Origin: an uncultured Desulfomonile sp.
GTDB taxonomy: Bacteria; Desulfobacterota; Desulfomonilia; Desulfomonilales; Desulfomonilaceae
DNA: 9,340 nt
Reading direction: 5' to 3'
NCBI GenBank assembly: GCA_937915285.1
Contig: CALDNG010000302.1
Coordinates: 1-9,340 of the forward strand
This document shows positions 1-8,066 of the stretch, in pieces. The position numbers and the translations under genes are program-made. Every line of letters begins with the position of its first letter. Positions within the stretch are counted from its first letter, which is position 1. The notes under the pieces are model-generated. The model was not told where the DNA came from, did not search any database, and saw only the letters and a program-made list of their open reading frames with translations.

Positions 1-70
1 GTGTTCCGCCAAACTATCAGAATCACCCATCAGGAAACAAGTCCAGGCATCATGATGCTATTGCGTCTTG

Positions 71-1626
71 TTAGAATCCGCAGTTCGGGACGACTGAAGG
101 TACCCAAACCCCTCCCCCTGTGTCATGGTACAAATTCACCGTTATGCCCCTGCTGACAAGTATAGGTAGTTCGACTTTCCAGAAAACGGTGTCTGTGCAA
201 TACCACTGATCTGCCCCAACGTAGGCCGTGACAGTACCCGTTGCCATCCTTGCAAAAGCAGCTGAACTACATTCGAACATTGGCTCCTTGTCCCTCTTGT
301 AGTCATATATACTGAATTGCCCTTTTGGAGTTGGGTACTGGTCAGCGTAGTTTTCTGTCCATTTACCACCCGGAGTAGAATCTATTGTTCTTAACCCTAC
401 GTCCTTGCATTTCTGCCAGGCATCAGTTCCCGTATAGAAACAGGCTTGGTCTTCTGGGGTTATGAATTGGGAATCATCGGGCAATCCGGTACATTTGGCG
501 TTGGCGATGACAGCTGAAGGTTTCCGCCAGTTTCTTTTGACTGGCTGGGAAGCGAATTGTCTTAGGTTGCGCGGGCTACGAAAGATCGGTTCGGGTTTGG
601 TGAAGGGGTTTTCACCCTTGAATATGTTTTCTGCCTGAAATCCTATGTTTATATAGGCTCCGATCTGTCCGTACTGCCAACTAGTTTGTCATTTCCGTAT
701 TCGGCTGATACCTTGAAAACTCCGTCGGCTGTAGTGATGTCTGCTCCGGAGCGCAACCCATAGATTTTCGAATTGCCCATGTCGTATTGATAGCCAGCCA
801 TTTTTACTCGCAGATCGTATGATCTGTTAAACAATGGCTGGGACGCTCCGGCCTCAAAGTCATAATTTCCCCGGCCTTCGGCAATGGCTCCAAACATGTT
901 GAAGGTCGGAAATACGCTCCCTCTAGAGTCATAACCAATGTAGGAGTCCGAATAATAGTTGAAGCTGAGATCAACCGCTGAATCACCCGGCCCGTTCATG
1001 GCTGCCTGAAAACCAATGCTCCCTGCGGACTTCCATGATCCTGAGAGGCGAGTGGTGTCAAAAAATCCGTATGCGCCAACCAGAACGTTTTCGTTTAGGA
1101 ATTTGCGGTATCCCAAGCCCAATGAAAGGTCAATCCTGTTCTGGAGACCGGCGGGACCCTGTTTCCAGAAATTGTTGAGGAAAGGAAAGTTGCCTGTTGA
1201 GGCTGAATTGGCTGAGTTTGCATGCGCCTCAGCAAATACCATGTCAGCCGTGGTTATTGAAATTGGCAGCACATAGTCCGCCGACCACCATGTCTGGCTA
1301 AGGTTCCTACCGAAAAGGTAGTTAAACCCGAACTGTAAGTTCGGTATTACCGGCAGCCAGGCGCGCAGCATGTTGCTGGACAGCGGAACTGCATCCATGC
1401 CGCCCCCGAACTGGGGCCCTGAGGTTCCTGGTTGGCTCAGTGGCCTGGATGGCGCCATGTCAAGGGTTTGTGGCGCGGCTGAAGCGAGCAGCGGTTTGAT
1501 GAGGTCGCTTGCGCAAACGTTTACGGCGCTAACTAGAAAGAGCAGGATTATCAAATAAGATATTGATATCTTTTTGGAACAAACTAACCCTGCACGACTC
1601 CGGCGGGAAAATTCCGCAGAACTCAT
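71..1626 (-). pseudogene. Inverse autotransporter (intimin/invasin-type beta-barrel) with C-terminal passenger, split by a frameshift
   Basis: This family inserts an N-terminal beta-barrel in the outer membrane and displays a C-terminal passenger on the cell surface. The ATG at 1626 follows a GGGAG ribosome site (1633-1637, 6-nt gap). Residues 1-40 form a long signal peptide: basic start, hydrophobic run ISYLIILLFLVSAV, probable cleavage around CAS-D. A Pro/Gly-rich linker follows (about 50-85). The barrel covers about 95-317 with family-like segments such as LGLGYRKFLNENVLVGAYGF and AEYGNDKLVG. This frame then runs into a stop at 649-651. The -1 frame, open from 688 down to 71, resumes with QYGQIGAYINIGFQAEN, which reads as the final barrel strand. 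After that come a basic/proline-rich linker and about 140 residues holding six cysteines. Repairing one base near 676 would give about 518 residues. The barrel assignment is from recognised sequence pattern, the passenger matches nothing I know. It could be a true pseudogene, a phase-variable gene or a sequencing error. Confidence 0.86.
649..688 (-). other. Frameshift window in the inverse autotransporter gene
   Basis: The upstream frame stops at 649-651 and the downstream frame is closed above by a TGA at 689-691, so the crossing must lie between them. Protein pattern puts it at about 676-677: KLVG in the first frame continues as QYGQIGAYINIG in the second. The change needed is one missing base or a -1 slip. 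I see no classical X-XXY-YYZ slippery heptamer and no strong downstream hairpin, so programmed frameshifting looks unlikely. Confidence 0.8.
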
Positions 1627-1667
1627 GAGCGTCTCCCAACAAATTATGGAAATGGAAATTCGCTGAC

Positions 1668-1696
1668 AATAAAGTAAAATGTCACATAAGTGTCAA
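1668..1696 (-). promoter_or_regulatory. Sigma70-like promoter of the inverse autotransporter gene
   Basis: On the minus strand a perfect -35 TTGACA (1691-1696) lies 17 bp from a -10-like TTTATT (1668-1673, 4 of 6 consensus bases). Transcription would start near 1661, giving a leader of about 35 nt before the ATG at 1626. On the plus strand, TGTCA occurs at 1680-1684 and again at 1691-1695. These are 11 bp apart, about one helical turn, and the second overlaps the -35, so they might be a regulator site. Nothing identifies the regulator. Confidence 0.6.
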
Positions 1697-1747
1697 GCGA
1701 AATATCGGCCTGGATGCCTCAATAGTGATATTGCAAATCAGCCCTTA

Positions 1748-1797
1748 ATGATTAAATCATATAAGGTGTTAAACATTATACTGATTTGATGAGGAGG
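1748..1797 (+). promoter_or_regulatory. Promoter, palindrome and strong ribosome site before the AF1514-like gene
   Basis: A -10-like TATACT (1777-1782) has no good TTGACA at the expected distance. Instead that position is covered by a perfect 13-bp palindrome, ATGATT-A-AATCAT (1748-1760), which could bind a regulator. A very strong ribosome site GAGGAGG (1791-1797) stands 5 nt before the ATG at 1803 and fixes the start. The predicted transcript start near 1788 would leave almost no leader, so the promoter call is weaker than the ribosome-site call. Confidence 0.45.
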
Positions 1798-1802
1798 CTC
1801 AC

Positions 1803-2102
1803 ATGGCTTCATGTGTTCCTTTGAGGGCTGAAATGCTACCCAACAGGCTCTCTGTATCAACATGCGGCGCGGAGATAGACTTTGACGGGGCCAGGCGCCT
1901 GGCTGACGAGAAGGCGCGTGAGCGTTTTGAGGAGCCTATGCTGATGGCGTGGTTCGATTCCAAGGCGCAGAGGTTCAGTCCTAATGTTGAATGCTGCCAG
2001 GAGACCAAGCCGTCGTGGCTTGTGTATGCAGAGACCAGGGGCGGGGAGTTCTCTGTGGACATAAACGATCTCGAATATGTTTTCGTATACCGACAGGGCT
2101 AG
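1803..2102 (+). CDS. AF1514/DUF5619-like small conserved protein
   Basis: A 99-residue, probably cytoplasmic protein with no signal peptide or membrane segment. I recognise it from its pattern as similar to the AF1514 family, small proteins of unknown function first seen in Archaeoglobus. The recognisable core runs from about residue 24 to 97: a helical stretch (FDGARRLADEKARERF), then MLMAWFDS, SPNVECC with paired cysteines at 64-65, PSWLVYAETRGGEF, and the acidic end VDINDLEYVFVYR. The length is close to what I recall for the family. The ATG is set by the GAGGAGG site. A second in-frame ATG at codon 11 (1833) is also upstream of the core but has no comparable ribosome site. The gene stands alone, divergent from the autotransporter and convergent with the MATE gene, so context gives no function. 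The coding call is firm, the family name is from memory. Confidence 0.78.
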   Translation: MASCVPLRAEMLPNRLSVSTCGAEIDFDGARRLADEKARERFEEPMLMAWFDSKAQRFSPNVECCQETKPSWLVYAETRGGEFSVDINDLEYVFVYRQG

Positions 2103-2110
2103 GGTTTAGG

Positions 2111-2131
2111 GGCTAACTGCAAGCAGTCGCC
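2111..2131. terminator. Possible hairpin between convergent genes
   Basis: The 42-base gap between the two convergent stop codons holds an inverted repeat: GGC (2111-2113), ACTGC (2116-2120), AA, GCAGT (2123-2127), GCC (2129-2131). It could fold on either strand and act as a shared terminator. The stem is interrupted and no T-run follows on either side, so it is not a classical intrinsic terminator. Confidence 0.25.
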
Positions 2132-2144
2132 TTCAGACCTGTCA

Positions 2145-3557
2145 TTAGTCACCGGATTTAAGGCATCCCTGCCATAACATGGCGTTCGTTTTCCTATCGA
2201 AGGACGCCTTGATCCATTTATCCCCCCTGAATCTTATCATGAGCAGGGTTGCCATGATGATCATGGAAATGGTCATTGCTGTCCATACCCCGGTGGCTGT
2301 TGTCTGCAGCGCATATATGGCCGCCAGGATCATCGGTATTCTGATGAGCCACATACCTGTGAAGATGATCCTCATTGTTCCGAAAGTATCTCCCGCTCCC
2401 TGAAGCGCCCCTGAGAGCGAAAACCCGATGGCCATGAAGGGCATGCCCAGCATGTTGATCCTGAGGTAGCGGGTCATCTCTTCATAGACGGATGGATCCT
2501 GTGTGAGCCAGCGCGATATCTCTGGGGCGAAAATGAACATCAAAGTGGCCGGAATGATGATTATGGCCAGGCACAGGACGGCAGTAGCCCTGGCCCCTTT
2601 CCTTGCTCCGGTGGTGTCGCCGGATCCGAGCCTGTTACCGGTGATGACGGCGGCAGCCATGTTCAGGGCAAAGACCGGAAGAAATATTATTGCCTCTATA
2701 CGGACTCCTGCTGTCATGGCAGCCAGGGCGGTGATCTCATTGAGCTGAAGCCTGGCCACTAGAAAATAGACCACCAGTGTTCCCGCATTCCATGCAGTCT
2801 GCTGAAGCGCGCTGGGGACCCCGAGTTTTACGAGATTGCGTATGCAGCTAAACATCGGTCTGCGTAGACGTGAAAGCCTGATCCTGTATGGCCCCCTGAA
2901 AATATGATACATGTTGAGGACCATGCCGAGCGTTGTGCCGATGGCTGTAGCCCAGGCTATGCCGGCATATCCGAGAGCGGGTATGGGCCCCCAGCCGAAA
3001 CCAAGGATGAAATTACCCGCCACATTCGACATCGAGGCTATGCAGCTATTTCGCATTGATATCTGGATACGGCCTGAAGATCTAAGAATACCACCCGTTA
3101 TGATCATCATGTATGTTGGCATCAGTACGACGGAGAATATACGGATGAAGGTCTCGGCTATATGTCTGATTGATTCAGGCATACCGGCCACCGAGATTAT
3201 GTCAGTCGCATAGACCTGGGCGAGCACGGTGAGGACACCCGAAATGATTATGCCGATAAGGAGCGAATTCGAAGAAATGTTGCTGACGCCTTCAGCCGAT
3301 TTGGCGCCATACGCCTGTGAGACCATGGAGACTGTGCCGACGGAGATGGCCGTGGCAAGTATCATCAGGGTCCAGTAGAGTTGCCCGACATATCCGACGG
3401 CCGCCAGGACCTCCGTCCCCATGAATCCCGCTACATAGACATCCGCAAGCCCTATGGTGAAATGAAAGAACATCATCAATATCATGGGCCATCCCATCGC
3501 CCATGACTCTCTTAGAAAAGGCGCTATATCGTTTCGGAATTCGTTGAAGCTCGACAT
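2145..3557 (-). CDS. MATE family multidrug/cation efflux transporter
   Basis: An inner-membrane antiporter that expels organic cations, drugs or metabolites in exchange for Na+ or H+. The 470 residues are typical of the family and carry about 12 hydrophobic segments in two six-helix bundles. The MatE repeats lie at about 20-180 and 245-405. In helix 1 the motif LADVYVAGFMG places an acidic residue at Asp39, matching the cation-coupling Asp of NorM-type proteins. MVSQAYGAKS (about 78-87) and the second-repeat motif GALQGAGDTFG (about 383-393) are classic family signatures. The C-terminus is a short basic cytoplasmic tail. The ATG at 3557 begins a sensible N-terminus, but the nearest ribosome-like sequence (GGGGAT) is about 10 nt upstream, longer than usual. 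The gene is divergent from carB across a spacer with an 18-bp palindrome that may regulate it. Substrate cannot be read from the sequence. Confidence 0.96.
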   Translation of the reverse strand: MSSFNEFRNDIAPFLRESWAMGWPMILMMFFHFTIGLADVYVAGFMGTEVLAAVGYVGQLYWTLMILATAISVGTVSMVSQAYGAKSAEGVSNISSNSLLIGIIISGVLTVLAQVYATDIISVAGMPESIRHIAETFIRIFSVVLMPTYMMIITGGILRSSGRIQISMRNSCIASMSNVAGNFILGFGWGPIPALGYAGIAWATAIGTTLGMVLNMYHIFRGPYRIRLSRLRRPMFSCIRNLVKLGVPSALQQTAWNAGTLVVYFLVARLQLNEITALAAMTAGVRIEAIIFLPVFALNMAAAVITGNRLGSGDTTGARKGARATAVLCLAIIIIPATLMFIFAPEISRWLTQDPSVYEEMTRYLRINMLGMPFMAIGFSLSGALQGAGDTFGTMRIIFTGMWLIRIPMILAAIYALQTTATGVWTAMTISMIIMATLLMIRFRGDKWIKASFDRKTNAMLWQGCLKSGD

Positions 3558-3668
3558 GTATTGTGTGATCCCCGATTTGACCGTCGACCGGCATGATAGC
3601 GCCGCCGGTTCAGAATATCCAGGGTCATGCGGGGCTGTGTTCCCCCAAGTAGAACCTGTTTAAATGGG

Positions 3669-3686
3669 TGTTACAATATTGTAACA
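3669..3686. promoter_or_regulatory. Perfect 18-bp palindrome, candidate operator between the MATE gene and carB
   Basis: TGTTACAATATTGTAACA is its own reverse complement over all 18 bases. A second inverted repeat, ACAAA-TTAG-TTTGT (3684-3697), overlaps its right end. The palindrome is about 57 bases upstream of the predicted carB transcript start. On the minus strand it contains a -35-like TTGTAA (3671-3676), 17 bp from TCTACT (3648-3653), a weak candidate MATE promoter. That geometry suits a dimeric repressor of the MATE gene or an activator of carB. No regulator gene adjoins it. Confidence 0.55.
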
Positions 3687-3698
3687 AATTAGTTTGTC

Positions 3699-3727
3699 TT
3701 GAATTTTTTGTCCGACATCCATATATT
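3699..3727 (+). promoter_or_regulatory. Sigma70-like promoter of carB
   Basis: TTGAAT (3699-3704) and TATATT (3722-3727, 5 of 6 consensus bases) are separated by exactly 17 bp. The predicted start near 3734 leaves a leader of about 66 nt before the ATG at 3800. I see no attenuator or riboswitch fold in that leader. An AAGAG sequence at 3786-3790, 9 nt before the ATG, is a modest ribosome site. Confidence 0.55.
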
Positions 3728-3799
3728 CATTCAGATTTGCCCACGGTGTGCCTTAAAGAATATAGTCCAGATAGACAACATAAAAAAGAGATAAGCTCC

Positions 3800-6700
3800 A
3801 TGCCCAAAAGAACTGACATCAAGTCCATAATGCTCATAGGTTCGGGACCGATAATCATAGGCCAGGCCTGTGAATTCGATTATTCAGGGACTCAGGCCCT
3901 CAAGGCTCTCAAGGAGGAGGGTTACAGGGTGGTGCTGGTAAATTCCAATCCAGCCACCATCATGACTGATCCTGAATTTGCGGACGCTACCTATATAGAA
4001 CCTCTCAAGCTGGACATACTCGCCGATATAATCGAAAAGGAGCGGCCTGACGCATTATTGCCTACCATCGGTGGACAGACGGCGCTCAACCGTGCTGTCG
4101 AGCTTCACGAGGCGGGTGTGCTCAAGAAATATGGCGTGGAAATGATTGGCGCTGGAGTTGAGGCGATAAACAAGGCTGAGGACAGGGACCTGTTTAAGAT
4201 AGCAATGCAGAAAATAGGTCTTGATCTGCCGCGCAGCGGTTACGCTAGCACGATGGAGGAATGCTGGAGAATAGCTCGCGAGGTTGGTTTCCCGAATGTA
4301 ATCAGACCGTCTTTCACACTGGGCGGTACTGGAGGAGGAGTGGCGTATTCCGAGGCTGAGTTTGAGGAGCTTGCCCGCTGGGGACTTGATCTATCACCTG
4401 TGACGCGGGTGCTGATTGAGGAGTCTGCCCTGGGCTGGAAAGAATTCGAACTCGAAGTCATGCGGGATAAGGCGGACAATGTTGTCATAATATGTTCGAT
4501 AGAGAACTTTGACCCCATGGGCGTTCACACCGGGGATTCGATAACAGTGGCCCCCGCGCAAACTCTTACCGACAAGGAATACCAGATACTGCGCGATCAG
4601 TCCGTTGCCATCATAAGAGAGATCGGAGTGGACACGGGTGGTTCTAACATACAGTTTGCGGTCCATCCACAAACGGGTAGGGTGATAGTCATCGAGATGA
4701 ACCCAAGGGTCAGCCGTTCGAGCGCGCTGGCTTCCAAGGCGACCGGTTTCCCCATAGCCAAGATTGCTGCAAAGCTTGCCGTAGGATATACCCTTGATGA
4801 ACTCTCCAATGATATTACTCTAAAGACACCTGCTTCATTCGAGCCGACCATTGACTATGTTGTCACGAAAATACCGAGATTCACCTTTGAGAAATTCCCA
4901 GGCGCAAATGACACGCTTGGGACACAGATGAAATCAGTCGGTGAGGTAATGGCCATAGGCCGAACCTTCAAGGAATCGCTTCAGAAAGCGATGAGATCGC
5001 TGGAGACCGACACGTATGGTTTTGAGCCGAGGGCAGGTGAGGGAGTTGACAAAAAGGAACTCCTGAACAGACTCTCCAGACCTACTCCAAACAGGCTGTG
5101 GCAGATAGGCGACGCCTTCAGGCGTGGGGCGACAGTTAGCGAGATTCACGAATCATCATCCATCGACCCATGGTTCCTGAACCAGATCCGGCAGATCATA
5201 GAGAAAGAGCATGAAATCAGCGCTCCAGACTGGATCAGCTCCAGTGACCTTGAGACAAATCTGTTCAAGGCCAAGGCAATGGGGTTTTCTGACATCAGAC
5301 TGGCGTCTCTCACCGGGCGCACCGAGGACGATTTTCGATCGCTTCGCCTGACTCACGGAGTAAAGCCGGTTTTCAAGCGGGTGGATACATGCGCAGCGGA
5401 GTTCGAGGCCCATACGCCATACCTTTATTCCTCCTATGAGGAAGAGGATGAATCCGGAATTACTTCGGCAAAAAAAATAATGATCCTGGGTGGAGGCCCG
5501 AACAGGATAGGGCAGGGGATTGAGTTCGACTACTGTTGTGTTCACGGGGCTTTTGCGCTCAAGGAGGACGGTTTTGAGACTATCATGGTCAACTGCAACC
5601 CGGAGACTGTCAGCACCGATTATGACACTTCGGACAGGCTTTACTTTGAGCCGTTGACCCTTGAGGATGTCCTTGCGATTGTCGAAAAAGAAAAACCGGA
5701 CGGGGTAATAGTGCAGTTCGGTGGCCAGACGCCTTTGAAGCTCGCAGTGCCTTTGTGGAAGGCAGGAGTCCCAATAATCGGGACGTCTCCGGACGCCATA
5801 GACAGGGCTGAAGACAGGAAACGTTTCAAGGAGATGCTGCTGGCTCTGGGTCTTAACCAGCCGCCTAACGACATAGCGCATTCCTATGATGAGGTTCTGG
5901 AGGTTGCGGGCCGGATAGGGTATCCCCTGGTGGTCAGACCGTCATACGTGCTCGGTGGAAGGGCGATGGAAATAGTCCATGATGAGGAAGACCTGAAACG
6001 TTACCTCACTTCGGTGGTCAAGGCTTCCCCTGAGCACCCAATCCTTGTGGACGGCTATCTGACTGGGGCTGTAGAAATAGATGTGGACGCCGTATCTGAC
6101 GGGAAAGATGTCGTTATTGGTGGCATCATGGAGCATATTGAGGAGGCCGGGGTCCATTCTGGCGATTCGGCATGCTCGCTGCCACCATACAGTCTTGGCA
6201 GATCATACCTGGATGAGATCAGGCGAATCACGAGAATGCTTGCGCTGGAACTGCAGGTTAAGGGCTTGATGAACCTCCAGTTGGCCCTGAAGGACGGTGA
6301 GATATTCGTGCTTGAGGTCAATCCAAGGGCGTCACGAACCATACCGTTTGTATCCAAGGCCATAGGTATTCCGTTGGCGAAGATCGGGGCCAGGGTAATG
6401 GCCGGCAAGACACTGAAAGATCTGGGTATTACCAAAGAGATTATTCCGGATCATGTCAGCGTGAAGGAGGCTGTGTTCCCGTTCATCAAGTTTCATGGTG
6501 TGGATGTCGTGCTGGGGCCTGAAATGAAATCGACCGGTGAAGTAATGGGGGTTGACAGGGAATTCGGGTTGGCTTACCTGAAGGCACAGTATGGAACTGA
6601 TTTCCCGTTACCCAGAGGCGGCAAGGTCTTCCTCAGCGTTGCAGGACGTGACAAGAAGGCGGCGGTGATAGTCGCAAAGAGAATACGGGACTGCGGATAC

Positions 6701-7024
6701 ACTTTCGTCTGCACCCAGGGGACTGCGGCTGCCCTGATGGAAGCCGGTATACCGAGCGCCGTAGTGGCCAAGGTTCATGAAGAGGGTGAAAGCGACGTCA
6801 TAGATCTGATCAGAAAGAACGAAATAGCTCTGGTTGTGAACACGTCCTCAGACAAGAAATCGTTCCAGGACTCATTTGCCATAAGGTTGGCGGCCCTGAA
6901 CCACAATGTCGCGTATTTTACGACGCTTGCCGGGGCAAACGCCTTCTCGCTCGGATTACGTTCGATGTGCAGGGGGGCACGTTTCGAAGCAAGGTCTTTG
7001 CAGTCCTATCACGCCTCTAATTGA
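3800..7024 (+). CDS. carB: Carbamoyl-phosphate synthase large subunit
   Basis: CarB uses ammonia channelled from the glutaminase subunit CarA, bicarbonate and two ATP to make carbamoyl phosphate, the shared precursor of arginine and pyrimidines. The 1074 residues match the usual length (1073 in E. coli). Two homologous ATP-grasp halves are visible. The first starts with [22 protein letters not shown] near residue 9. The second starts with [20 protein letters not shown] near 557. An oligomerisation region lies between, about 400-550. Each half has its ATP-grasp signature ([18 protein letters not shown]) and metal-binding end ([19 protein letters not shown]). The MGS-like allosteric domain begins near 940 and keeps the TQGTA, KVHE and VNTSS motifs of the effector pocket. 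The frame is open upstream to 3668, but that 44-residue extension is not CarB-like and crosses the promoter, so the ATG at 3800 is preferred. carA, often directly upstream, is absent. Confidence 0.98.
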   Translation: MPKRTDIKSIMLIGSGPIIIGQACEFDYSGTQALKALKEEGYRVVLVNSNPATIMTDPEFADATYIEPLKLDILADIIEKERPDALLPTIGGQTALNRAVELHEAGVLKKYGVEMIGAGVEAINKAEDRDLFKIAMQKIGLDLPRSGYASTMEECWRIAREVGFPNVIRPSFTLGGTGGGVAYSEAEFEELARWGLDLSPVTRVLIEESALGWKEFELEVMRDKADNVVIICSIENFDPMGVHTGDSITVAPAQTLTDKEYQILRDQSVAIIREIGVDTGGSNIQFAVHPQTGRVIVIEMNPRVSRSSALASKATGFPIAKIAAKLAVGYTLDELSNDITLKTPASFEPTIDYVVTKIPRFTFEKFPGANDTLGTQMKSVGEVMAIGRTFKESLQKAMRSLETDTYGFEPRAGEGVDKKELLNRLSRPTPNRLWQIGDAFRRGATVSEIHESSSIDPWFLNQIRQIIEKEHEISAPDWISSSDLETNLFKAKAMGFSDIRLASLTGRTEDDFRSLRLTHGVKPVFKRVDTCAAEFEAHTPYLYSSYEEEDESGITSAKKIMILGGGPNRIGQGIEFDYCCVHGAFALKEDGFETIMVNCNPETVSTDYDTSDRLYFEPLTLEDVLAIVEKEKPDGVIVQFGGQTPLKLAVPLWKAGVPIIGTSPDAIDRAEDRKRFKEMLLALGLNQPPNDIAHSYDEVLEVAGRIGYPLVVRPSYVLGGRAMEIVHDEEDLKRYLTSVVKASPEHPILVDGYLTGAVEIDVDAVSDGKDVVIGGIMEHIEEAGVHSGDSACSLPPYSLGRSYLDEIRRITRMLALELQVKGLMNLQLALKDGEIFVLEVNPRASRTIPFVSKAIGIPLAKIGARVMAGKTLKDLGITKEIIPDHVSVKEAVFPFIKFHGVDVVLGPEMKSTGEVMGVDREFGLAYLKAQYGTDFPLPRGGKVFLSVAGRDKKAAVIVAKRIRDCGYTFVCTQGTAAALMEAGIPSAVVAKVHEEGESDVIDLIRKNEIALVVNTSSDKKSFQDSFAIRLAALNHNVAYFTTLAGANAFSLGLRSMCRGARFEARSLQSYHASN

Positions 7025-7049
7025 TTGAACGCCGATAATAATGTATAAT
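7021..7049 (+). promoter_or_regulatory. Sigma70-like promoter of the Memo gene, overlapping the carB stop
   Basis: TTGATT (7021-7026) overlaps the carB stop codon (7022-7024). A perfect TATAAT (7044-7049) follows after a 17-bp spacer. The predicted start is near 7056, giving a leader of roughly 105 nt. The Memo gene is therefore probably transcribed independently of carB as well as by any readthrough. Confidence 0.6.
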
Positions 7050-7088
7050 CGGCAGGCTTAAAGGCAGGCGTATGTGATGATACTGCCT
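7031..7088 (+). repeat. Hairpin and repeated motifs in the carB-Memo spacer
   Basis: GCCGAT (7031-7036) can pair with ATCGGC (7048-7053) around an 11-nt AT-rich loop that includes most of the -10 box. GGCAGGC occurs twice in the same direction (7051-7057 and 7063-7069). AGGCAG (7062-7067) can also pair with CTGCCT (7083-7088). No T-run follows, so a terminator for carB is not well supported. The rest of the spacer (7089-7161) shows only a GAGG ribosome site at 7150-7153. Confidence 0.35.
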
Positions 7089-7161
7089 GGGAATAATTGA
7101 TCCTGAACATCCATCTGAGGGCGAGAGCCAGGAATTATCGCCGAAGATTGAGGCCGTAGCG

Positions 7162-7998
7162 ATGAAAATCCGAAAGAGAGTGTTGCCGACCGGCTGGTAT
7201 CCCGCCACCGCCCGTGATTGTGAATTCGATATCAGGAATTTTGTCAACGACTTTGTCCCACCGGCAGGAGAATGGACATCAGGAGTGGCGCCTCACGCTG
7301 GGTGGTATTTTTCAGGGAAGCCGGCGGCCCGAGTTTTGAAGACACTGGCTTCAAGCAAAGCTCCGGATGTGGCCGTTGTTTTTGGAGGGCATCTTCCTGG
7401 AGGACACCGCCCGATAGTCTATACAGAAGACGCCTGGGAGACCCCGTTCGGGAATCTGACAATGAATGCCGGCCTGGCCGATGAACTCATCGCTGAAACA
7501 GGAGCGATGGCCGCCCCGGATACCTTTTCCGACAATACCGTTGAAATACAGCTACCCTTTGTAAAATGGTTTTTTTCCAAATCCATACTTGTGGCTGCTC
7601 ACTCTCCGGCCTCAATGGCTGCAAGCTCTTTTGCCGCATCATTGTGTGATCTTCTTAAACGCAGACGTCTGTCCGCAGTCTTCTTGGGGTCAGCCGATCT
7701 GACCCATTATGGAAGAAACTATGATTTTGCACCCCAGGGAACGGGGGATGACGCAGTCAAATGGGTGAAGGAAGTCAATGATCGAACCGTTGTGAACAAG
7801 GCCCTTGCGATGGACTCCGAAGGAATCGTTAGCGACGCTGCCAGACTTCATAACACATGCTCACCAGGTCCAATAGTCTCAGCCATCACGTGCGCTTCGA
7901 TGCACGGCTCCAGGCGCGGACACCTGATTGATTATTTTACGAGCTATGACGTGATGCCTGGTTCAAGTTTTGTGGGGTACGCCGCGATAGTTTACTGA
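7162..7998 (+). CDS. Memo-family protein (AmmeMemoRadiSam system protein B-like)
   Basis: A 278-residue soluble protein of the Memo family, whose fold resembles non-heme iron dioxygenases. Human MEMO1 binds metal, while the bacterial role is not settled. Family hallmarks appear in order: the GWYPA start (11-15), APHAGWYFSG (43-52), GGHLP (75-79), DNTVEIQLPF (124-133), SADLTHYG (177-184) and NTCSPGPI (231-238). The putative metal-site residues His45, His77, Asp179 and Cys233 are all present. The two histidines are 32 residues apart, the same spacing as His49 and His81 in human MEMO1. The ATG at 7162 has GAGG 8 nt upstream. The protein is Memo only, with no fused AMMECR1 domain, and no radical-SAM gene lies nearby, so the usual AmmeMemoRadiSam grouping is not seen in this window. 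It follows carB by 137 nt with its own likely promoter and converges on the cyclase gene. Confidence 0.93.
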   Translation: MKIRKRVLPTGWYPATARDCEFDIRNFVNDFVPPAGEWTSGVAPHAGWYFSGKPAARVLKTLASSKAPDVAVVFGGHLPGGHRPIVYTEDAWETPFGNLTMNAGLADELIAETGAMAAPDTFSDNTVEIQLPFVKWFFSKSILVAAHSPASMAASSFAASLCDLLKRRRLSAVFLGSADLTHYGRNYDFAPQGTGDDAVKWVKEVNDRTVVNKALAMDSEGIVSDAARLHNTCSPGPIVSAITCASMHGSRRGHLIDYFTSYDVMPGSSFVGYAAIVY

Positions 7999-8066
7999 TA
8001 GTGATGCGTTGACCGGCTGGCATATTGATTCGTGTGATTTTTTGCGGAGATGCCTGCGCTAGAGGG

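Noticed and set aside
47..58. 12-bp palindrome GCATCATGATGC just downstream of the autotransporter stop
   Set aside because: As RNA it gives only a four-pair stem and has no T-run on the minus strand, so a terminator is not supported.
1..156. Open frame on the plus strand from the window edge to a stop at 154-156
   Set aside because: It is short, overlaps the autotransporter end antisense, has no recognisable protein pattern and no visible start context.
71..484. Separate small gene beginning at a TTG at 484
   Set aside because: The same frame is open upstream to 688 and encodes the last barrel strand and linker, so this is the end of the frameshifted autotransporter, not its own gene.
3668..3799. 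In-frame extension of carB to a GTG at 3668
   Set aside because: The extra 44 residues do not resemble CarB, the region contains the likely promoter, and the ATG at 3800 gives the standard N-terminus and family length.
5156..5881. Long open frame of 241 codons on the minus strand inside carB
   Set aside because: It lies entirely antisense to highly conserved CarB coding sequence, and its translation resembles no known protein. It is a shadow of the carB reading frame.
7999..8066. Run of six T (8038-8043) after the Memo gene as an intrinsic terminator
   Set aside because: No convincing stem-loop precedes the T-run, so I do not call a terminator.
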